This document shows positions 24,684 through 34,270 of a DNA stretch of 64,000 nt, piece after piece. Made by a program: the position numbers and the translations under genes. A model generated the notes under the pieces. The model was not told where the DNA came from. It worked only from the letters and a program-made list of their open reading frames with translations, and searched no databases. Every line of letters starts with the position of its first letter. The first letter of the stretch is position 1. Origin of the DNA: Youngiibacter multivorans (GTDB lineage: Bacteria; Bacillota; Clostridia; Clostridiales; Clostridiaceae); the NCBI RefSeq assembly GCF_017873395.1, contig NZ_JAGGKC010000002.1:62001-126000 (forward strand), written 5' to 3'.

Positions 24684-25346
24684 CTATACATGCATCCTCT
24701 TCTGAAGCTCCAGGAGTATCTCCCTGCCCTGGAATATGACTATAGCAGCAATCATGACAAGGCTCAGGAATATGGAGAGCATTGAAGGTATCTGATGGAT
24801 GACCCATCCGAATACCAGGAACAGAAAAGGAATGAGTCCCATGACTGCTCCTATGAGAAGATACAGGAGGTAGTCCCCTGCCTTCAGCTTCACTACCCTG
24901 TTTGCAATGAACATGGCTGTCATGGCGCTTATGCATAATATGGGAATGGCGTAGTCGAGTGACCAGCCTATCCATCCAAGGTAGTAGTCCCAGAACACCG
25001 CGAGGATTGAAAGGATAGCTACCTGGTAGACTATGCTTTTGGCGATGTTCCTCCTTTTCGAGATTATCGAAGCGACTATGGCCCACATACTTATCGCTCC
25101 GAAGGCCACAAGTACAGGAAGGTTAATCTTCAGTGGCCTTATCCTGTCTACAAGGAAAGATAAGGCGACAAGTGTCAGGGATATGAACGTGAGTATCCTT
25201 ATGGCGAGGTTCCTCTGGAACCTGAGCGGAATATCTGGAAATGGCGATGGCTCGCTTACTTGGGATTTTTTCACAGGATTCCTGCAAAGCGGACATGCAT
25301 CCCAATCACCCTTGATCTCGATCTTACAACTCCTGCAGCTGCTCAT
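24684..25346 (-). CDS. DUF6320-type membrane protein with zinc ribbon
   Basis: Protein of 220 residues. The N-terminus has a zinc-ribbon pattern, CRSCKIEIKGDWDACPLC (Cys-x2-Cys ... Cys-x2-Cys), then a short linker and six predicted membrane helices to the C-terminus. This order matches the DUF6320 family. ATG at 25346 is chosen (AGGGAG eight bases upstream); a GTG at 25355 overlaps the stop of the acyltransferase gene. It is the last gene in a three-gene operon with an acyltransferase and an esterase; this trio is familiar from other Clostridia, but its product is not known to me. Confidence 0.75.
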   Translation of the reverse strand: MSSCRSCKIEIKGDWDACPLCRNPVKKSQVSEPSPFPDIPLRFQRNLAIRILTFISLTLVALSFLVDRIRPLKINLPVLVAFGAISMWAIVASIISKRRNIAKSIVYQVAILSILAVFWDYYLGWIGWSLDYAIPILCISAMTAMFIANRVVKLKAGDYLLYLLIGAVMGLIPFLFLVFGWVIHQIPSMLSIFLSLVMIAAIVIFQGREILLELQKRMHV

Positions 25347-25351
25347 ACGGC

Positions 25352-26776
25352 TCACTCCCTTCCAACAATATTCCCCATCTCTTCATTATCTACCTTGTTT
25401 GCAGAAACCTTGATCCTGACTCCCTTTTCAGTGAGCATAGTCACGAAATTCTTCTGTATCTCAGTCTCGGTGAAGGGAGACATGAATGCTACAGTCAATA
25501 TTCCGGCATGGCTTACAGACAGGAACTGAGGCCTGGCAGCTGCGGTTATGGCATAAATCTGGTCAACATACCCGTCGATGTCTTTCTGCAGGTTTACCCT
25601 GCCCATATTTGAAATGGCCAAAGTCAGCTTCCTGTTGTTGAGAGCATTTGCAGCCCTCATCACAAGGTCCTTGAGTGGCCTCGGCATGATCCTTAGTACT
25701 ATGTTCTCCTCATAGGATTTCAGCATCTGGACCTTGCTCCTTATCTTCTCAGGTGTAAGCTGTCCCTTGAACTCCTCATCGATGGTCCTTGCAATCTCCT
25801 CTATGGTGTCGCCTCCTTCTCCCTTAAGGCCGTAGGTATAGCTTACCTGGACCGTGCTGAAGAAGTTCCTTGCAGTGCTTGATTTGAAGAACTGCCTAAG
25901 ATTCACTGGTATTGAAACCGAGATGGTCCAGTCGTCCCTTCGCCTGGGAGCATCCCTGTGCGTTGCCTCTATGAAGAGAGCAGTCATATATATGGTAAGT
26001 GAAGTGCCTGATTCCTTTGCAAGCTTCAGCACCTCGTCAACAGCCATTTCAGTCTCGACTATCCTTATCCTGCCGTCCGGAGTCTTTGCTCCCCTGACCC
26101 TGTATATCCTTTCCTTTCTTTTCCTCTTTGTAAGCCCTACACTCTCGGTGACCACGTCAGCGGCCTTGCCGCCAATGTTCACTGCAGCCTTCCCCACTGC
26201 CTTGCCTACCTTTGTCACTGTACCCACAGTCATCTGCACCGGATTGAAAGACCACCACTCCTCACTGCCTCCAAAATGCCTTTGGAAGCTGTCATCAAGA
26301 AGCTGCATCTGCGATCCCTTGCCCTCCATCACGGACTCACTCCCCTTGAGTGCATCCGGATACTTCAGGTCTATGTAGTTGTAAAGCAGATTGTCAAAGA
26401 ACCACAGTCCCCCTGTTCCATCTGAAAGGGCATGAAAGACTTCAAGATGTACCCTTGTCCCATGGTACAGCACCCTGAAGAGAAGGTTCTTCTCATCACG
26501 CCTGTAGATGTTCGCACATGGAACCTGAACATCCGGCATAACCACAGGCTTAAGGTCGCTGTCCTCCAGATAGTACCAGAAGAAGCCCCGTCTCATTATT
26601 GAGTGGTAAAGCCTGAAGTAACCGTAGGTCCTGTCCAGTGCTTCCTGCAGGACAAGAGGGTCCACTTCTTCCCTCACCTCTGCGCTAAGCCTGAATACCT
26701 TGGTATCTGTATTCGTCATTGTGGCAAGGAATATCTTTGATGCATTGTCAAGCTTTGCCCAGCCTTTACGTTTCAC
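25352..26776 (-). CDS. Condensation/alcohol acyltransferase-like protein
   Basis: Protein of 474 residues of the BAHD/condensation-domain fold, annotated in relatives as alcohol O-acetyltransferase. The catalytic motif HALSDGTGG (HxxxDG) is near residue 115, and a second conserved region ISVSIPVNLRQFF and FFSTVQVSYTYG follow in the second half. GTG at 26776 has GAGGTGG just upstream; earlier TTG and GTG codons at 26794 and 26791 do not. It probably transfers an acyl group to an alcohol or amine; the donor is unknown. The adjacent esterase could supply or remove the same ester. Confidence 0.75.
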   Translation of the reverse strand: MKRKGWAKLDNASKIFLATMTNTDTKVFRLSAEVREEVDPLVLQEALDRTYGYFRLYHSIMRRGFFWYYLEDSDLKPVVMPDVQVPCANIYRRDEKNLLFRVLYHGTRVHLEVFHALSDGTGGLWFFDNLLYNYIDLKYPDALKGSESVMEGKGSQMQLLDDSFQRHFGGSEEWWSFNPVQMTVGTVTKVGKAVGKAAVNIGGKAADVVTESVGLTKRKRKERIYRVRGAKTPDGRIRIVETEMAVDEVLKLAKESGTSLTIYMTALFIEATHRDAPRRRDDWTISVSIPVNLRQFFKSSTARNFFSTVQVSYTYGLKGEGGDTIEEIARTIDEEFKGQLTPEKIRSKVQMLKSYEENIVLRIMPRPLKDLVMRAANALNNRKLTLAISNMGRVNLQKDIDGYVDQIYAITAAARPQFLSVSHAGILTVAFMSPFTETEIQKNFVTMLTEKGVRIKVSANKVDNEEMGNIVGRE

Positions 26777-26797
26777 AGTCGACCACCTCACCAAAAA

Positions 26798-27751
26798 TCA
26801 ATTGTTTGATCCTGCGCCATCTATTCCAAGAAATGTCCTTATTTCCCTATATGCAATGTCCAGAGAGTCATCCAGCCTAGGATGTGTCAGAAAGCCATGC
26901 ACCGCATCAGGAACCCTTACTAAAACCACATCGTTTCCTGCAGCCTTCAGGGCTTCGCCATATGCCTCACCCTCATCCCTCAGTGGGTCAAGTTCAGCAG
27001 TTATGATTAAAGTTTCTGGAAGGCTGCTCATGTCATCCGCCATTATCGGAGAGATATAAGGATCCTTCCTTCTCTCCATGTCAGGCACATACATGTCCAT
27101 GTACTCCTCCATCTTCTTCATTGTAAGCCCGAAGTCGTTCCCGTTTTCTATGACCGACATATAAGGAGACTCCTCGGAATGGTCCCAGTATGTTGCTGGA
27201 TAAAGGAGTATCTGCCTTTTTGGCACCTTCCTTCCCCTGTCCCTCAGCATCATTGAGACAACTGCTGCAAGGTTGCCACCTGCAGAATCACCTGCCAAAG
27301 TTATCTCATCAGCATCTTCAAGGCCTATCCAGTCCGGGTTCTCCATAAGTGCAGCTGCTGCAGAATAGCAGTCGTTTAATCCTGCTGGATATGGATGCTC
27401 CGGAGCAAGCCTGTAGTCAACTGAAAATACAGCCATACCCGTCTCCTCGGCCATCTCAAGGCATGAAGGCGTGTAGCTTCCGATATCTCCGATCACCCAG
27501 CCTCCGCCATGGAAGAACAGTATCGCACCTTTGTTCCTCCTGACCAGGGGATAAAACTCCCGTATAGGAATCGTGTATTCACCGCCCTCGAACCTTATCA
27601 CCTTGTCCAGTACCCTGTACTCTTCCTTGATGTCTGGCGAAACCGCCTGCTGAAGCCTTCTTACCAGCCTGTAGTCTCTCTTCATGTCTATCCTTGGAGA
27701 GGATGCCAATTTCAGCATCATCTTCTGAAGCCTCTTCATAGGTTTCACCAT
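26798..27751 (-). CDS. Alpha/beta hydrolase of the hormone-sensitive lipase family
   Basis: Esterase-type enzyme of 317 residues. The oxyanion motif FFHGGGWVIGD, nucleophile elbow GDSAGGNLAA, the acid Asp in ITAELDPLRDEGEAY and the catalytic His in DAVHGFL are all present. No signal peptide, so it is cytoplasmic. It is the first gene of the esterase-acyltransferase-DUF6320 operon. The exact start is uncertain because AAGGA abuts the first ATG; a downstream ATG at 27739 is also possible. Confidence 0.88.
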   Translation of the reverse strand: MVKPMKRLQKMMLKLASSPRIDMKRDYRLVRRLQQAVSPDIKEEYRVLDKVIRFEGGEYTIPIREFYPLVRRNKGAILFFHGGGWVIGDIGSYTPSCLEMAEETGMAVFSVDYRLAPEHPYPAGLNDCYSAAAALMENPDWIGLEDADEITLAGDSAGGNLAAVVSMMLRDRGRKVPKRQILLYPATYWDHSEESPYMSVIENGNDFGLTMKKMEEYMDMYVPDMERRKDPYISPIMADDMSSLPETLIITAELDPLRDEGEAYGEALKAAGNDVVLVRVPDAVHGFLTHPRLDDSLDIAYREIRTFLGIDGAGSNN

Positions 27752-27884
27752 TCCTTCAAATTTCAGTCATGCATGCTAGAATCAGCCTGCTCAAACTTAT
27801 TTATACTAAATTATAGCATACCGCAATACCCTATACAGAGACTTAGTTTCAACGGGCGTAAGAATTACTTCAGGATTCCTGCTA

Positions 27885-28763
27885 TTATGACATAAGCTTC
27901 CTGCATGCATACTCAATGAATTCCCTGGCGAGCTCAGTATGATACGTCTTCTTGTTTACAACAATATGGAATTCCCAGTAAATATCCAGGTCTTCAATTT
28001 CAACTGTACTGACATTGCCAAGCCCGGCATGCTCTCTCCCAGCATAGAAACTTACTGCCGCTCCACTCTCCACAAGCTCTCCGGCAAGTCCGATCTCGGC
28101 TGCATTGATAAGTATGCTTGGTTCGCAGTTATGCCTGGAACAGATATCCCTGAGCAAGTCCTGCGAGCTTGTCCTGGTATTAAGCGAAATCAGTCTCTCA
28201 TTTACAAGGTCATCCATTCTAATCGAACTCATCTCAGCGAATCTATGTTTCTTTCCGACAAGCAAGTTGATCTTCCTTCTCTGTGAAAATACAGAATCGA
28301 ATTGCGAAAAATCTACAGGTGCAGGAAGGATTCCTATGTTCAGCTTGAATTCAAGAAGTGCCTGTCCGCATTCATCATCAGTGAAGCTCTTGATTCGGAT
28401 ATTAGATTCCGCATGTTCAAGGATGAACCCGCTTAGGAAGTCTGGAGGCAGCAGGTCGAATATCCCTGTCGCAAAGCCTATCGTGAGTGTTTCCTTCTGC
28501 TCCGCCTTCATATCCTCGATCACAGACAATATATACTGATGCTGGCTGACATATGGATTGGCGAATTTTCTGAGCTCCTCTCCATATGGGGTTAGCTCTA
28601 TTCCGATATTGTTCCTTAAGAATAACGGCACTTTAAGCTCCTCTTCAAGAGTCTGTATGCTTTTGCTGAGACCCTGTTGAGAAATGAAGAGATTTTTTGA
28701 TGCCTTTGAGAAACTTTTCTCCTGGCATACCTCCAGGAAATATTCCAACTGCCTGTGGTCCAT
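27885..28763 (-). CDS. LysR-family transcriptional regulator
   Basis: Regulator of 292 residues with N-terminal helix-turn-helix (MDHRQLEYFLEVCQEKSFSK then SQQGLSKSIQTLEEELKV) and a CysB-like effector domain. ATG at 28763 is preferred to GTG at 28775, which abuts the AAGGA site. It is divergent from the exported flavoprotein gene at 28902 with 138 bases between them, so it is the likely activator of that reductase, responding to its electron acceptor or a related acid. Confidence 0.9.
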   Translation of the reverse strand: MDHRQLEYFLEVCQEKSFSKASKNLFISQQGLSKSIQTLEEELKVPLFLRNNIGIELTPYGEELRKFANPYVSQHQYILSVIEDMKAEQKETLTIGFATGIFDLLPPDFLSGFILEHAESNIRIKSFTDDECGQALLEFKLNIGILPAPVDFSQFDSVFSQRRKINLLVGKKHRFAEMSSIRMDDLVNERLISLNTRTSSQDLLRDICSRHNCEPSILINAAEIGLAGELVESGAAVSFYAGREHAGLGNVSTVEIEDLDIYWEFHIVVNKKTYHTELAREFIEYACRKLMS

Positions 28764-28901
28764 AACCTTTCTCACTCCTTGCTTTTAAAGGTACAACTCC
28801 TGGTTGTGTCTCCACCAATTATACTATGTTTTACAGTGAGTTGAACGAGAAATATAATGAACATGGTTATATTTTTAACATATATACAAGGAGGGAAAAC
28901 T

Positions 28902-30791
28902 ATGAAGATCAAGTCTATCGCATTGGTACTTTGTGCAATAATGCTCTTCTCGCTCTCTGCATGCTCTGACAAGCCTTCAGCAAGCATCAAGGCAGGCACA
29001 TATACGGCCAAGGAAAAGGGATATGGCGGTGAAGTAAGTGCTGCCGTTACAGTTGACTCCACAGGAAAAATAACAGACCTGAAGATTGAAGGTGCTGGTG
29101 AAACTGCAGAAGTAGGAGGAAAAGCTATTCCTAAAATTACGGAGGCGATACTCAAGGACCAGACGGTCCTGGTTGATGTTGTGACCGGTGCGACTGTAAC
29201 AAGCAAAGCAGCGCTTGCAGCAGTCACTGCAGCCATAAAGTCGTCAGGAGTAGATACTGAATCCATGAAGGCACCGAAAAAGACCGGTGCAGATTCTGAA
29301 AAGACAACAGAAGTAGTAATTGTCGGATGCGGAGCATCAGGAATGACCGCAGCTCTTGCTGCAGCAGAAAAGGGTGCTAAAGTAATAGTTGTTGAGCAGA
29401 CCTCAAGCTATGGCGGGACAGCTCTTATGGGAGCCGAAGGCTTTTTTGCAGTCGGGAGCGAACAGCAGAAAAAGGCTGGAGACACCACGACAACAGATGA
29501 TATGTACGATTGGTTCATGGAATACAATCATGAAAAATCATATTCACCATTAACAAGAAGCTGGCTTGAAATGACTTCTGGAACTGTAGACTGGCTTGCC
29601 GGATATGGAAATCCTGCTACCCTTATGGAGAACACACAGCTCGCACATGAGGATCAGATACAGACATACCACAAGTTCGATGATAAAGTCGCAGGATTTA
29701 AAAACATGTATGACAATATGTTGAAGATGGGAGTTGAAGTCATTTTCGACACGAAGGTAACAGACCTTATCCTTGATTCCAATGGAAAGGCTGTCGGTAT
29801 CATCGGTACTAAGAATGATGGCGGAAAACTTAAAGTCAATTCAGCCGCGGTCATACTATCAAGTGGTGGCTTTGCTGCAAATCCAGAGATGCTGGAAGAA
29901 AATGTGGGACTTTCAATCGGTGAATATTCACTCATGACAGCGGGCAGCACAGGTGAAGGCATTAAGATGGCACAGTCAGCCGGAGCTGGAAGCTATGCCC
30001 TGAACATTGCAGCATATCATGGAGCAATGCTTCCAGAAGGAAACAGCTTCGCATTTTCTCCGATAATGATGACTGCCGCACCTATCTGGGTTGACAACAG
30101 TGGTGCAAGATTTGCCAATGAAGAGATCGTATATGATTTCGCTTTGTGGGGAAATGCCGCATTCAATGCTGGCGGAAGCTACTGGGCGATAATAGACAGC
30201 GCATCAGCAAAGAAATTCGCCGAGGAAGGCTGCCCTTATACCCACTCCTTCATGAAGACAATACTAGTGGCAACAGCCCTCGACAAGTCTGTATTCCCAT
30301 CTGTTGTAAGAGCTCCTGAAGATATTGCAGCAGATCCGAAGTTCGTCGAGAATCTCGATAATCTTGCTAACAAGGCAGACTGGATAGTAAAGGCTGATAC
30401 AATCGAAGAGCTGGCAGCCAAGATGAATGTTCCTGTTGAAAGGCTGAAGGCTACTATAGAACAGTACAACAAGGCAGTCGAATCAAAGGATGATTCAATG
30501 TTCAACAAAGATTCGAAATACCTTGACTACAGCATCGTAGAAGGTCCTTTCTATGCACTTAGCCCGAAGGTTCTTTGCGAGGGAAGCCTTGGAGGCATAA
30601 GCGCAAATGAGAAGCTTCAGGCCGTAAAGGATGACTGGACTGTCATTCCCGGACTCTACGCCTCAGGTAATAACGTAGGAATGATTTATGACAACAGCTA
30701 CCCTGTCATGGAGGGTGTCACTCTTAGCTTCGCCCTCAACTCCGGAAGAATCGCAGGTTATAGCGCAGCAGAGGAAGTGCTGGCCAAATAG
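28902..30791 (+). CDS. Exported FMN/FAD-dependent reductase (fumarate/urocanate reductase-like)
   Basis: Lipoprotein flavoenzyme of 629 residues. Signal peptide with LSAC lipobox near residue 21; then an FMN-binding domain with the flavinylation motif DVVTGATVTS (residues about 92-101), where ApbE attaches FMN to the Thr; then an FAD-binding domain starting with VVIVGCGASGMTAALAAA near residue 130, related to flavocytochrome c fumarate reductases. GGAGGG precedes the ATG. Enzymes of this build act as terminal reductases for fumarate, urocanate, cinnamate or related enoates at the cell surface. No ApbE or cytochrome gene is adjacent. Confidence 0.88.
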   Translation: MKIKSIALVLCAIMLFSLSACSDKPSASIKAGTYTAKEKGYGGEVSAAVTVDSTGKITDLKIEGAGETAEVGGKAIPKITEAILKDQTVLVDVVTGATVTSKAALAAVTAAIKSSGVDTESMKAPKKTGADSEKTTEVVIVGCGASGMTAALAAAEKGAKVIVVEQTSSYGGTALMGAEGFFAVGSEQQKKAGDTTTTDDMYDWFMEYNHEKSYSPLTRSWLEMTSGTVDWLAGYGNPATLMENTQLAHEDQIQTYHKFDDKVAGFKNMYDNMLKMGVEVIFDTKVTDLILDSNGKAVGIIGTKNDGGKLKVNSAAVILSSGGFAANPEMLEENVGLSIGEYSLMTAGSTGEGIKMAQSAGAGSYALNIAAYHGAMLPEGNSFAFSPIMMTAAPIWVDNSGARFANEEIVYDFALWGNAAFNAGGSYWAIIDSASAKKFAEEGCPYTHSFMKTILVATALDKSVFPSVVRAPEDIAADPKFVENLDNLANKADWIVKADTIEELAAKMNVPVERLKATIEQYNKAVESKDDSMFNKDSKYLDYSIVEGPFYALSPKVLCEGSLGGISANEKLQAVKDDWTVIPGLYASGNNVGMIYDNSYPVMEGVTLSFALNSGRIAGYSAAEEVLAK

Positions 30792-30935
30792 CTGAAAAGT
30801 CAAAAACAAATCATGGTGCCAGGATAAACCTCCCTTAAAAAGCACTGAGTAAGCTTGCTGTATGTGGACTCTGGCAACACACCCCACCACTAAGTCAAGG
30901 AATGCTTCTGCATTCAATTGGAATTAAAGCACTAT

Positions 30936-30967
30936 AAAGGAGGCTGGATGTTAATCCAGCCTCCTTT
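30936..30967. terminator. Bidirectional terminator between the two flavoprotein genes
   Basis: Perfect 13-base stem AAAGGAGGCTGGA/TCCAGCCTCCTTT with a six-base loop lies between two convergent genes. Confidence 0.93.
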
Positions 30968-30973
30968 TATTGA

Positions 30974-33226
30974 CTATTTCCCTGCTGCCGCGCTGTTTCC
31001 AGCTATCCTTCCGGCTGTAAGTATCTCAGTAGTGGCATTTCCTCCGAGCCTGTTTCCTGCGAAGAATCCGCCTGTAACTTCTCCAGCCGCGTAAAGCCCT
31101 GGTATTATCTTTCCTGCAGTATCAATAACACGTCTGTCTGTGTCCACTGTGAGTCCGCCCATCGTATGATGCGTGGATGGAGCAAGATACCTTACTGAGA
31201 GGCTTCCTATCTTGTAGGTCTCAGGCTTGTATTTGCCGGCTGCATCCTTCTCACATTCTCCGATAAGGTTCCTGTATGCTGTCTTTGCCGGGCTTGATGG
31301 AGTAGTTGATGTCCCTATAAGGAATGCATCGTACTCGGTTATAGTCTGCTTAAGCACGCTTTCATCGATCTTCAGGAGTGCAGCAGCTTCAGCGAGGGTA
31401 ACAATGTATTCCCTTCCTTCAACCGTCTTTCCTCCGGAGCTTCCCATGCTCTTTGCATTTGTCACCTGGATGAACAGACCCTTGTCTCCTCCGAAGTCGA
31501 AGGCTCCCTGAGCAAGCACATCCCTTTCAGCTGACTCATTGACATATCTCTTGCCTGCATTTTCGGTTCCAGCAGGACTTATGAATATTACGTCTTCACC
31601 ATTTCCGCCTGCCAGGTTACCGTTATTTGCCCAGCCAATTGGCATGAGCTGTGTCCATCCCATTCCTACAACCCCTGCACCGACTGCCTGCGCCATTACG
31701 ATTCCTTCACCCTGCGCAAGGCTTCTGTTTGTAGTTAGTATAGATTTGGTCAGGTCATCGGCATTCCAGTATTCATTGGTTTTCAGAACCATCTCGATAT
31801 TGGCGCCATAGCCTCCAGTTGCAAGAACTACACCCTTAGTTGCAGTCACTTCAACTTCTGTGCCATCGAACATCTTTCCCTTAACCCCGACTATCCTTCC
31901 TGAGCTGTCCTTGACAAGTTCTGTCGCTGTTGTCCTTGTCATAATCTTGTTCTTCGAGTTCGCCTTCAGGACAACGCTCTCAGGCGCCTTGAAATAGCCT
32001 GCCCACTTTCCGCTGTTGTCTCCGAAACCGGTAGCCTTGTATTCGACTCCATCAACGACTCCGCCTACTATTCCGTTTATCCTCTGCCACATGCAGCCGA
32101 TAAGCGTCGAAAGTGATGTGTTGTTGAAGATGGTACCCATTTCCGAATACCATGGCTTGATCTCACTTGCATCCTCGCACATCTGCTTAACAAGTTCGTA
32201 TTTGCTGTAGATCCATTCAGTCTTCGCATTGTTCAGACGCATTCCTCCATAATATGTCTGGAATATGTGCATCTCGACGCTGTCGAAATTAATAAGGTCC
32301 TTTTCAGTGGCACCCTTGGCCATCTTTGCATCTGCATATGCCTTGTACTTTGCTATCTGTGCCTTAAGAGCCTTAAGTGTAGGCAGATATTCAGCATGCA
32401 CTCCTCTGCTCGCAAGGTCATAATCATCGACATCCTTGATAGCTGCAGCGTCCTTGACTGTTCCATCAAATGGCTTCTCATTCCAGTTAAGGATCATAGT
32501 GAGGACTGAAAGTCTTCCTGTATCCGAGTGGATCTTTTCAACCTTCTCACCTGTTGGCTCATAAATACCTGTGGTCGCATCAGGATTTGCAGGATCCCAT
32601 ACCAGGGATGGCTGAACTATCTGGAGAGCTCCTCCTGCGACTAAAGTGTTTCCACCCATCTCAACTTCCTTCTCCATTACAAGGACAGTAGCGCCTGCCT
32701 GTGCAGCAGCTGCCGCTGCAGCCATTCCGGCTCCGCCTGCTCCAATTACAACTACATCGTACGTACCTGTAATCTTCGTTCCGGTAGCAAGCTCGAAAGC
32801 CTTCGTTCCTTTCTTCAATGCAGCTGCATCACACCCCGCCTGCTTTGCCGCATCCTCAACTGCTGCCAGCACTGCTCTGCTTGTGAAGGTTGCACCGGAA
32901 ACCACATCTACACCTGTGGATGTATATTCCTTTATCCAAGGAAACAGTATGTCATACGCCGGCTTGCCAACATGGGCGGTCTCAGCCTCAGAGGAGATTG
33001 CAATGTCAGTTATTGCCTTGTCAGAAAATGTGACGTCAAGAACTACATTTGCATTGTATCCCATTGCCGTACCAGTGTACTTGCCTGCCTTGAAGCTTAT
33101 TGCAGGAGCAGATGGAGCTGTTGGAGCCGCTGTTGCTGTAGGAGCTGCAGGAGTCTTGTTGCACGCTGTGATGGTACCCAAAAGGCAAACGGTTGCGATG
33201 AATCCAATCAGACGCTTAGCTTTCAT
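30974..33226 (-). CDS. Second exported FMN/FAD-dependent reductase
   Basis: Flavoenzyme of 750 residues with the same architecture as the convergent neighbour: signal peptide with an ITAC lipobox near residue 22, an FMN-binding domain with DVVSGATFTS, and an FAD domain starting DVVVIGAGGAGMAAAAAAA. The C-terminus HHTMGGLTVDTDRRVI and GNRLGGNATTEILTAGRIAG is typical of fumarate-reductase-type flavoproteins (FAD contacts). It is about 120 residues longer than its neighbour through insertions in the capping domain, so a different substrate is likely. CAGGAGGG precedes the ATG at 33226. Confidence 0.88.
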   Translation of the reverse strand: MKAKRLIGFIATVCLLGTITACNKTPAAPTATAAPTAPSAPAISFKAGKYTGTAMGYNANVVLDVTFSDKAITDIAISSEAETAHVGKPAYDILFPWIKEYTSTGVDVVSGATFTSRAVLAAVEDAAKQAGCDAAALKKGTKAFELATGTKITGTYDVVVIGAGGAGMAAAAAAAQAGATVLVMEKEVEMGGNTLVAGGALQIVQPSLVWDPANPDATTGIYEPTGEKVEKIHSDTGRLSVLTMILNWNEKPFDGTVKDAAAIKDVDDYDLASRGVHAEYLPTLKALKAQIAKYKAYADAKMAKGATEKDLINFDSVEMHIFQTYYGGMRLNNAKTEWIYSKYELVKQMCEDASEIKPWYSEMGTIFNNTSLSTLIGCMWQRINGIVGGVVDGVEYKATGFGDNSGKWAGYFKAPESVVLKANSKNKIMTRTTATELVKDSSGRIVGVKGKMFDGTEVEVTATKGVVLATGGYGANIEMVLKTNEYWNADDLTKSILTTNRSLAQGEGIVMAQAVGAGVVGMGWTQLMPIGWANNGNLAGGNGEDVIFISPAGTENAGKRYVNESAERDVLAQGAFDFGGDKGLFIQVTNAKSMGSSGGKTVEGREYIVTLAEAAALLKIDESVLKQTITEYDAFLIGTSTTPSSPAKTAYRNLIGECEKDAAGKYKPETYKIGSLSVRYLAPSTHHTMGGLTVDTDRRVIDTAGKIIPGLYAAGEVTGGFFAGNRLGGNATTEILTAGRIAGNSAAAGK

Positions 33227-33468
33227 GTCTTCCCTCCTGATATGACTTATTCGAGAGTTTAAAGCTCTACAGCTATATTTTAGTCCTTTATTCACTATTT
33301 GTTTCATATATTGTCAAAATATTCACTAAGTTTACATATACTCACCGAATCCATTCAATTTGTTCAATTACCATGCACATCTTGAAAACACTCCCCCGAT
33401 TTACATCTCATTCGTCATATTAATGAACATATAGTCATAACAACTGGTAGGAATAAAATCTAAAACAA

Positions 33469-33502
33469 AAGATCATGAATCCCTTTGGAAATTCATGACC
33501 TT
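33469..33502 (-). terminator. Terminator of the YheO-type regulator gene
   Basis: A 12-base stem (33469-33480 with 33491-33502, one G-U pair) with a ten-base loop lies just after the regulator stop codon. Confidence 0.75.
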
Positions 33503-33518
33503 CTTGTTCAATTTCTTG

Positions 33519-34202
33519 TTATTTGGATTCCATACTATCACTTACTGGCTTGTTTCTTAGGTGCATGTAGACGGTGTTCTTCGATATGTCTAGAAGCTCC
33601 GCAACCTTTGGTATGGAGTCTTTAATATTGAAGATTCCGTAGTCGTCAAGCTTATAGATTATTATCTTATTCTTGTTTGAAACGTTTATCTCATTGTTCC
33701 TCAGGACGTTCTCCCTGACCTTCTTAAGTGTCGATTCAATCAGTTCATCAGAGTTGTCTACAAAGTTCTCCATGTTAAGTTGATTAGCATCACTCGGTGT
33801 TCCAGGTATGAATACCTTCATGATATCAAGAAACGAAGTGTTAAGGTACAGGTTCATGCAGAGCAAACCGATTATCCTGTTCTTTTCGCCCCTAATTGCT
33901 ATGGTACTTGATTTAAGTGGCTCACCCTTCTTGTTTGTCGTGAAGTAGGAGATGTAGTCCTTCTTTTCACAGGATATCTTCTCCAGCATCTCAAGGGCCA
34001 GATCTGTTATAGGAACACCTTTAACCCTCCCTGTATGCTCTCCGTTTATTATGTTAATCACTGAATGCTCATAATCCTCAAGGCTGTGAAGTACAATCTC
34101 ATAGCCTGAACCCAGATAATCAGCAAGCCCATTGATTATCTGGGCATAAGAGTTCAGGATTTCCCTGTCTACAATAGTAAGTTCTACTTCTTGAATCGCC
34201 AT
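33519..34202 (-). CDS. YheO/DauR-type transcriptional regulator
   Basis: Regulator of 227 residues. The N-terminal YheO-like PAS domain (residues about 15-125; IINGLADYLGSGYEIVLHSL and IIGLLCMNL) is followed by a C-terminal helix-turn-helix (VAELLDISKNTVYMHLR). Relatives such as DauR control amino-acid and deaminase genes, often with RidA nearby. It lies 68 bases downstream of the aminotransferase gene on the same strand with its own GGGAG site and probably controls that operon. Confidence 0.85.
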   Translation of the reverse strand: MAIQEVELTIVDREILNSYAQIINGLADYLGSGYEIVLHSLEDYEHSVINIINGEHTGRVKGVPITDLALEMLEKISCEKKDYISYFTTNKKGEPLKSSTIAIRGEKNRIIGLLCMNLYLNTSFLDIMKVFIPGTPSDANQLNMENFVDNSDELIESTLKKVRENVLRNNEINVSNKNKIIIYKLDDYGIFNIKDSIPKVAELLDISKNTVYMHLRNKPVSDSMESK

Positions 34203-34270
34203 TTTACTTTCTCCCCAAACTAATGTGTATCATTGAATTCTATTATTAGTATTTTTCATACTATTTCTTT

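Noticed and set aside
32646..33245. Plus-strand frame of 199 codons rich in Ala/Val
   Set aside because: It is antisense to the signal peptide and FMN domain of the second flavoprotein.
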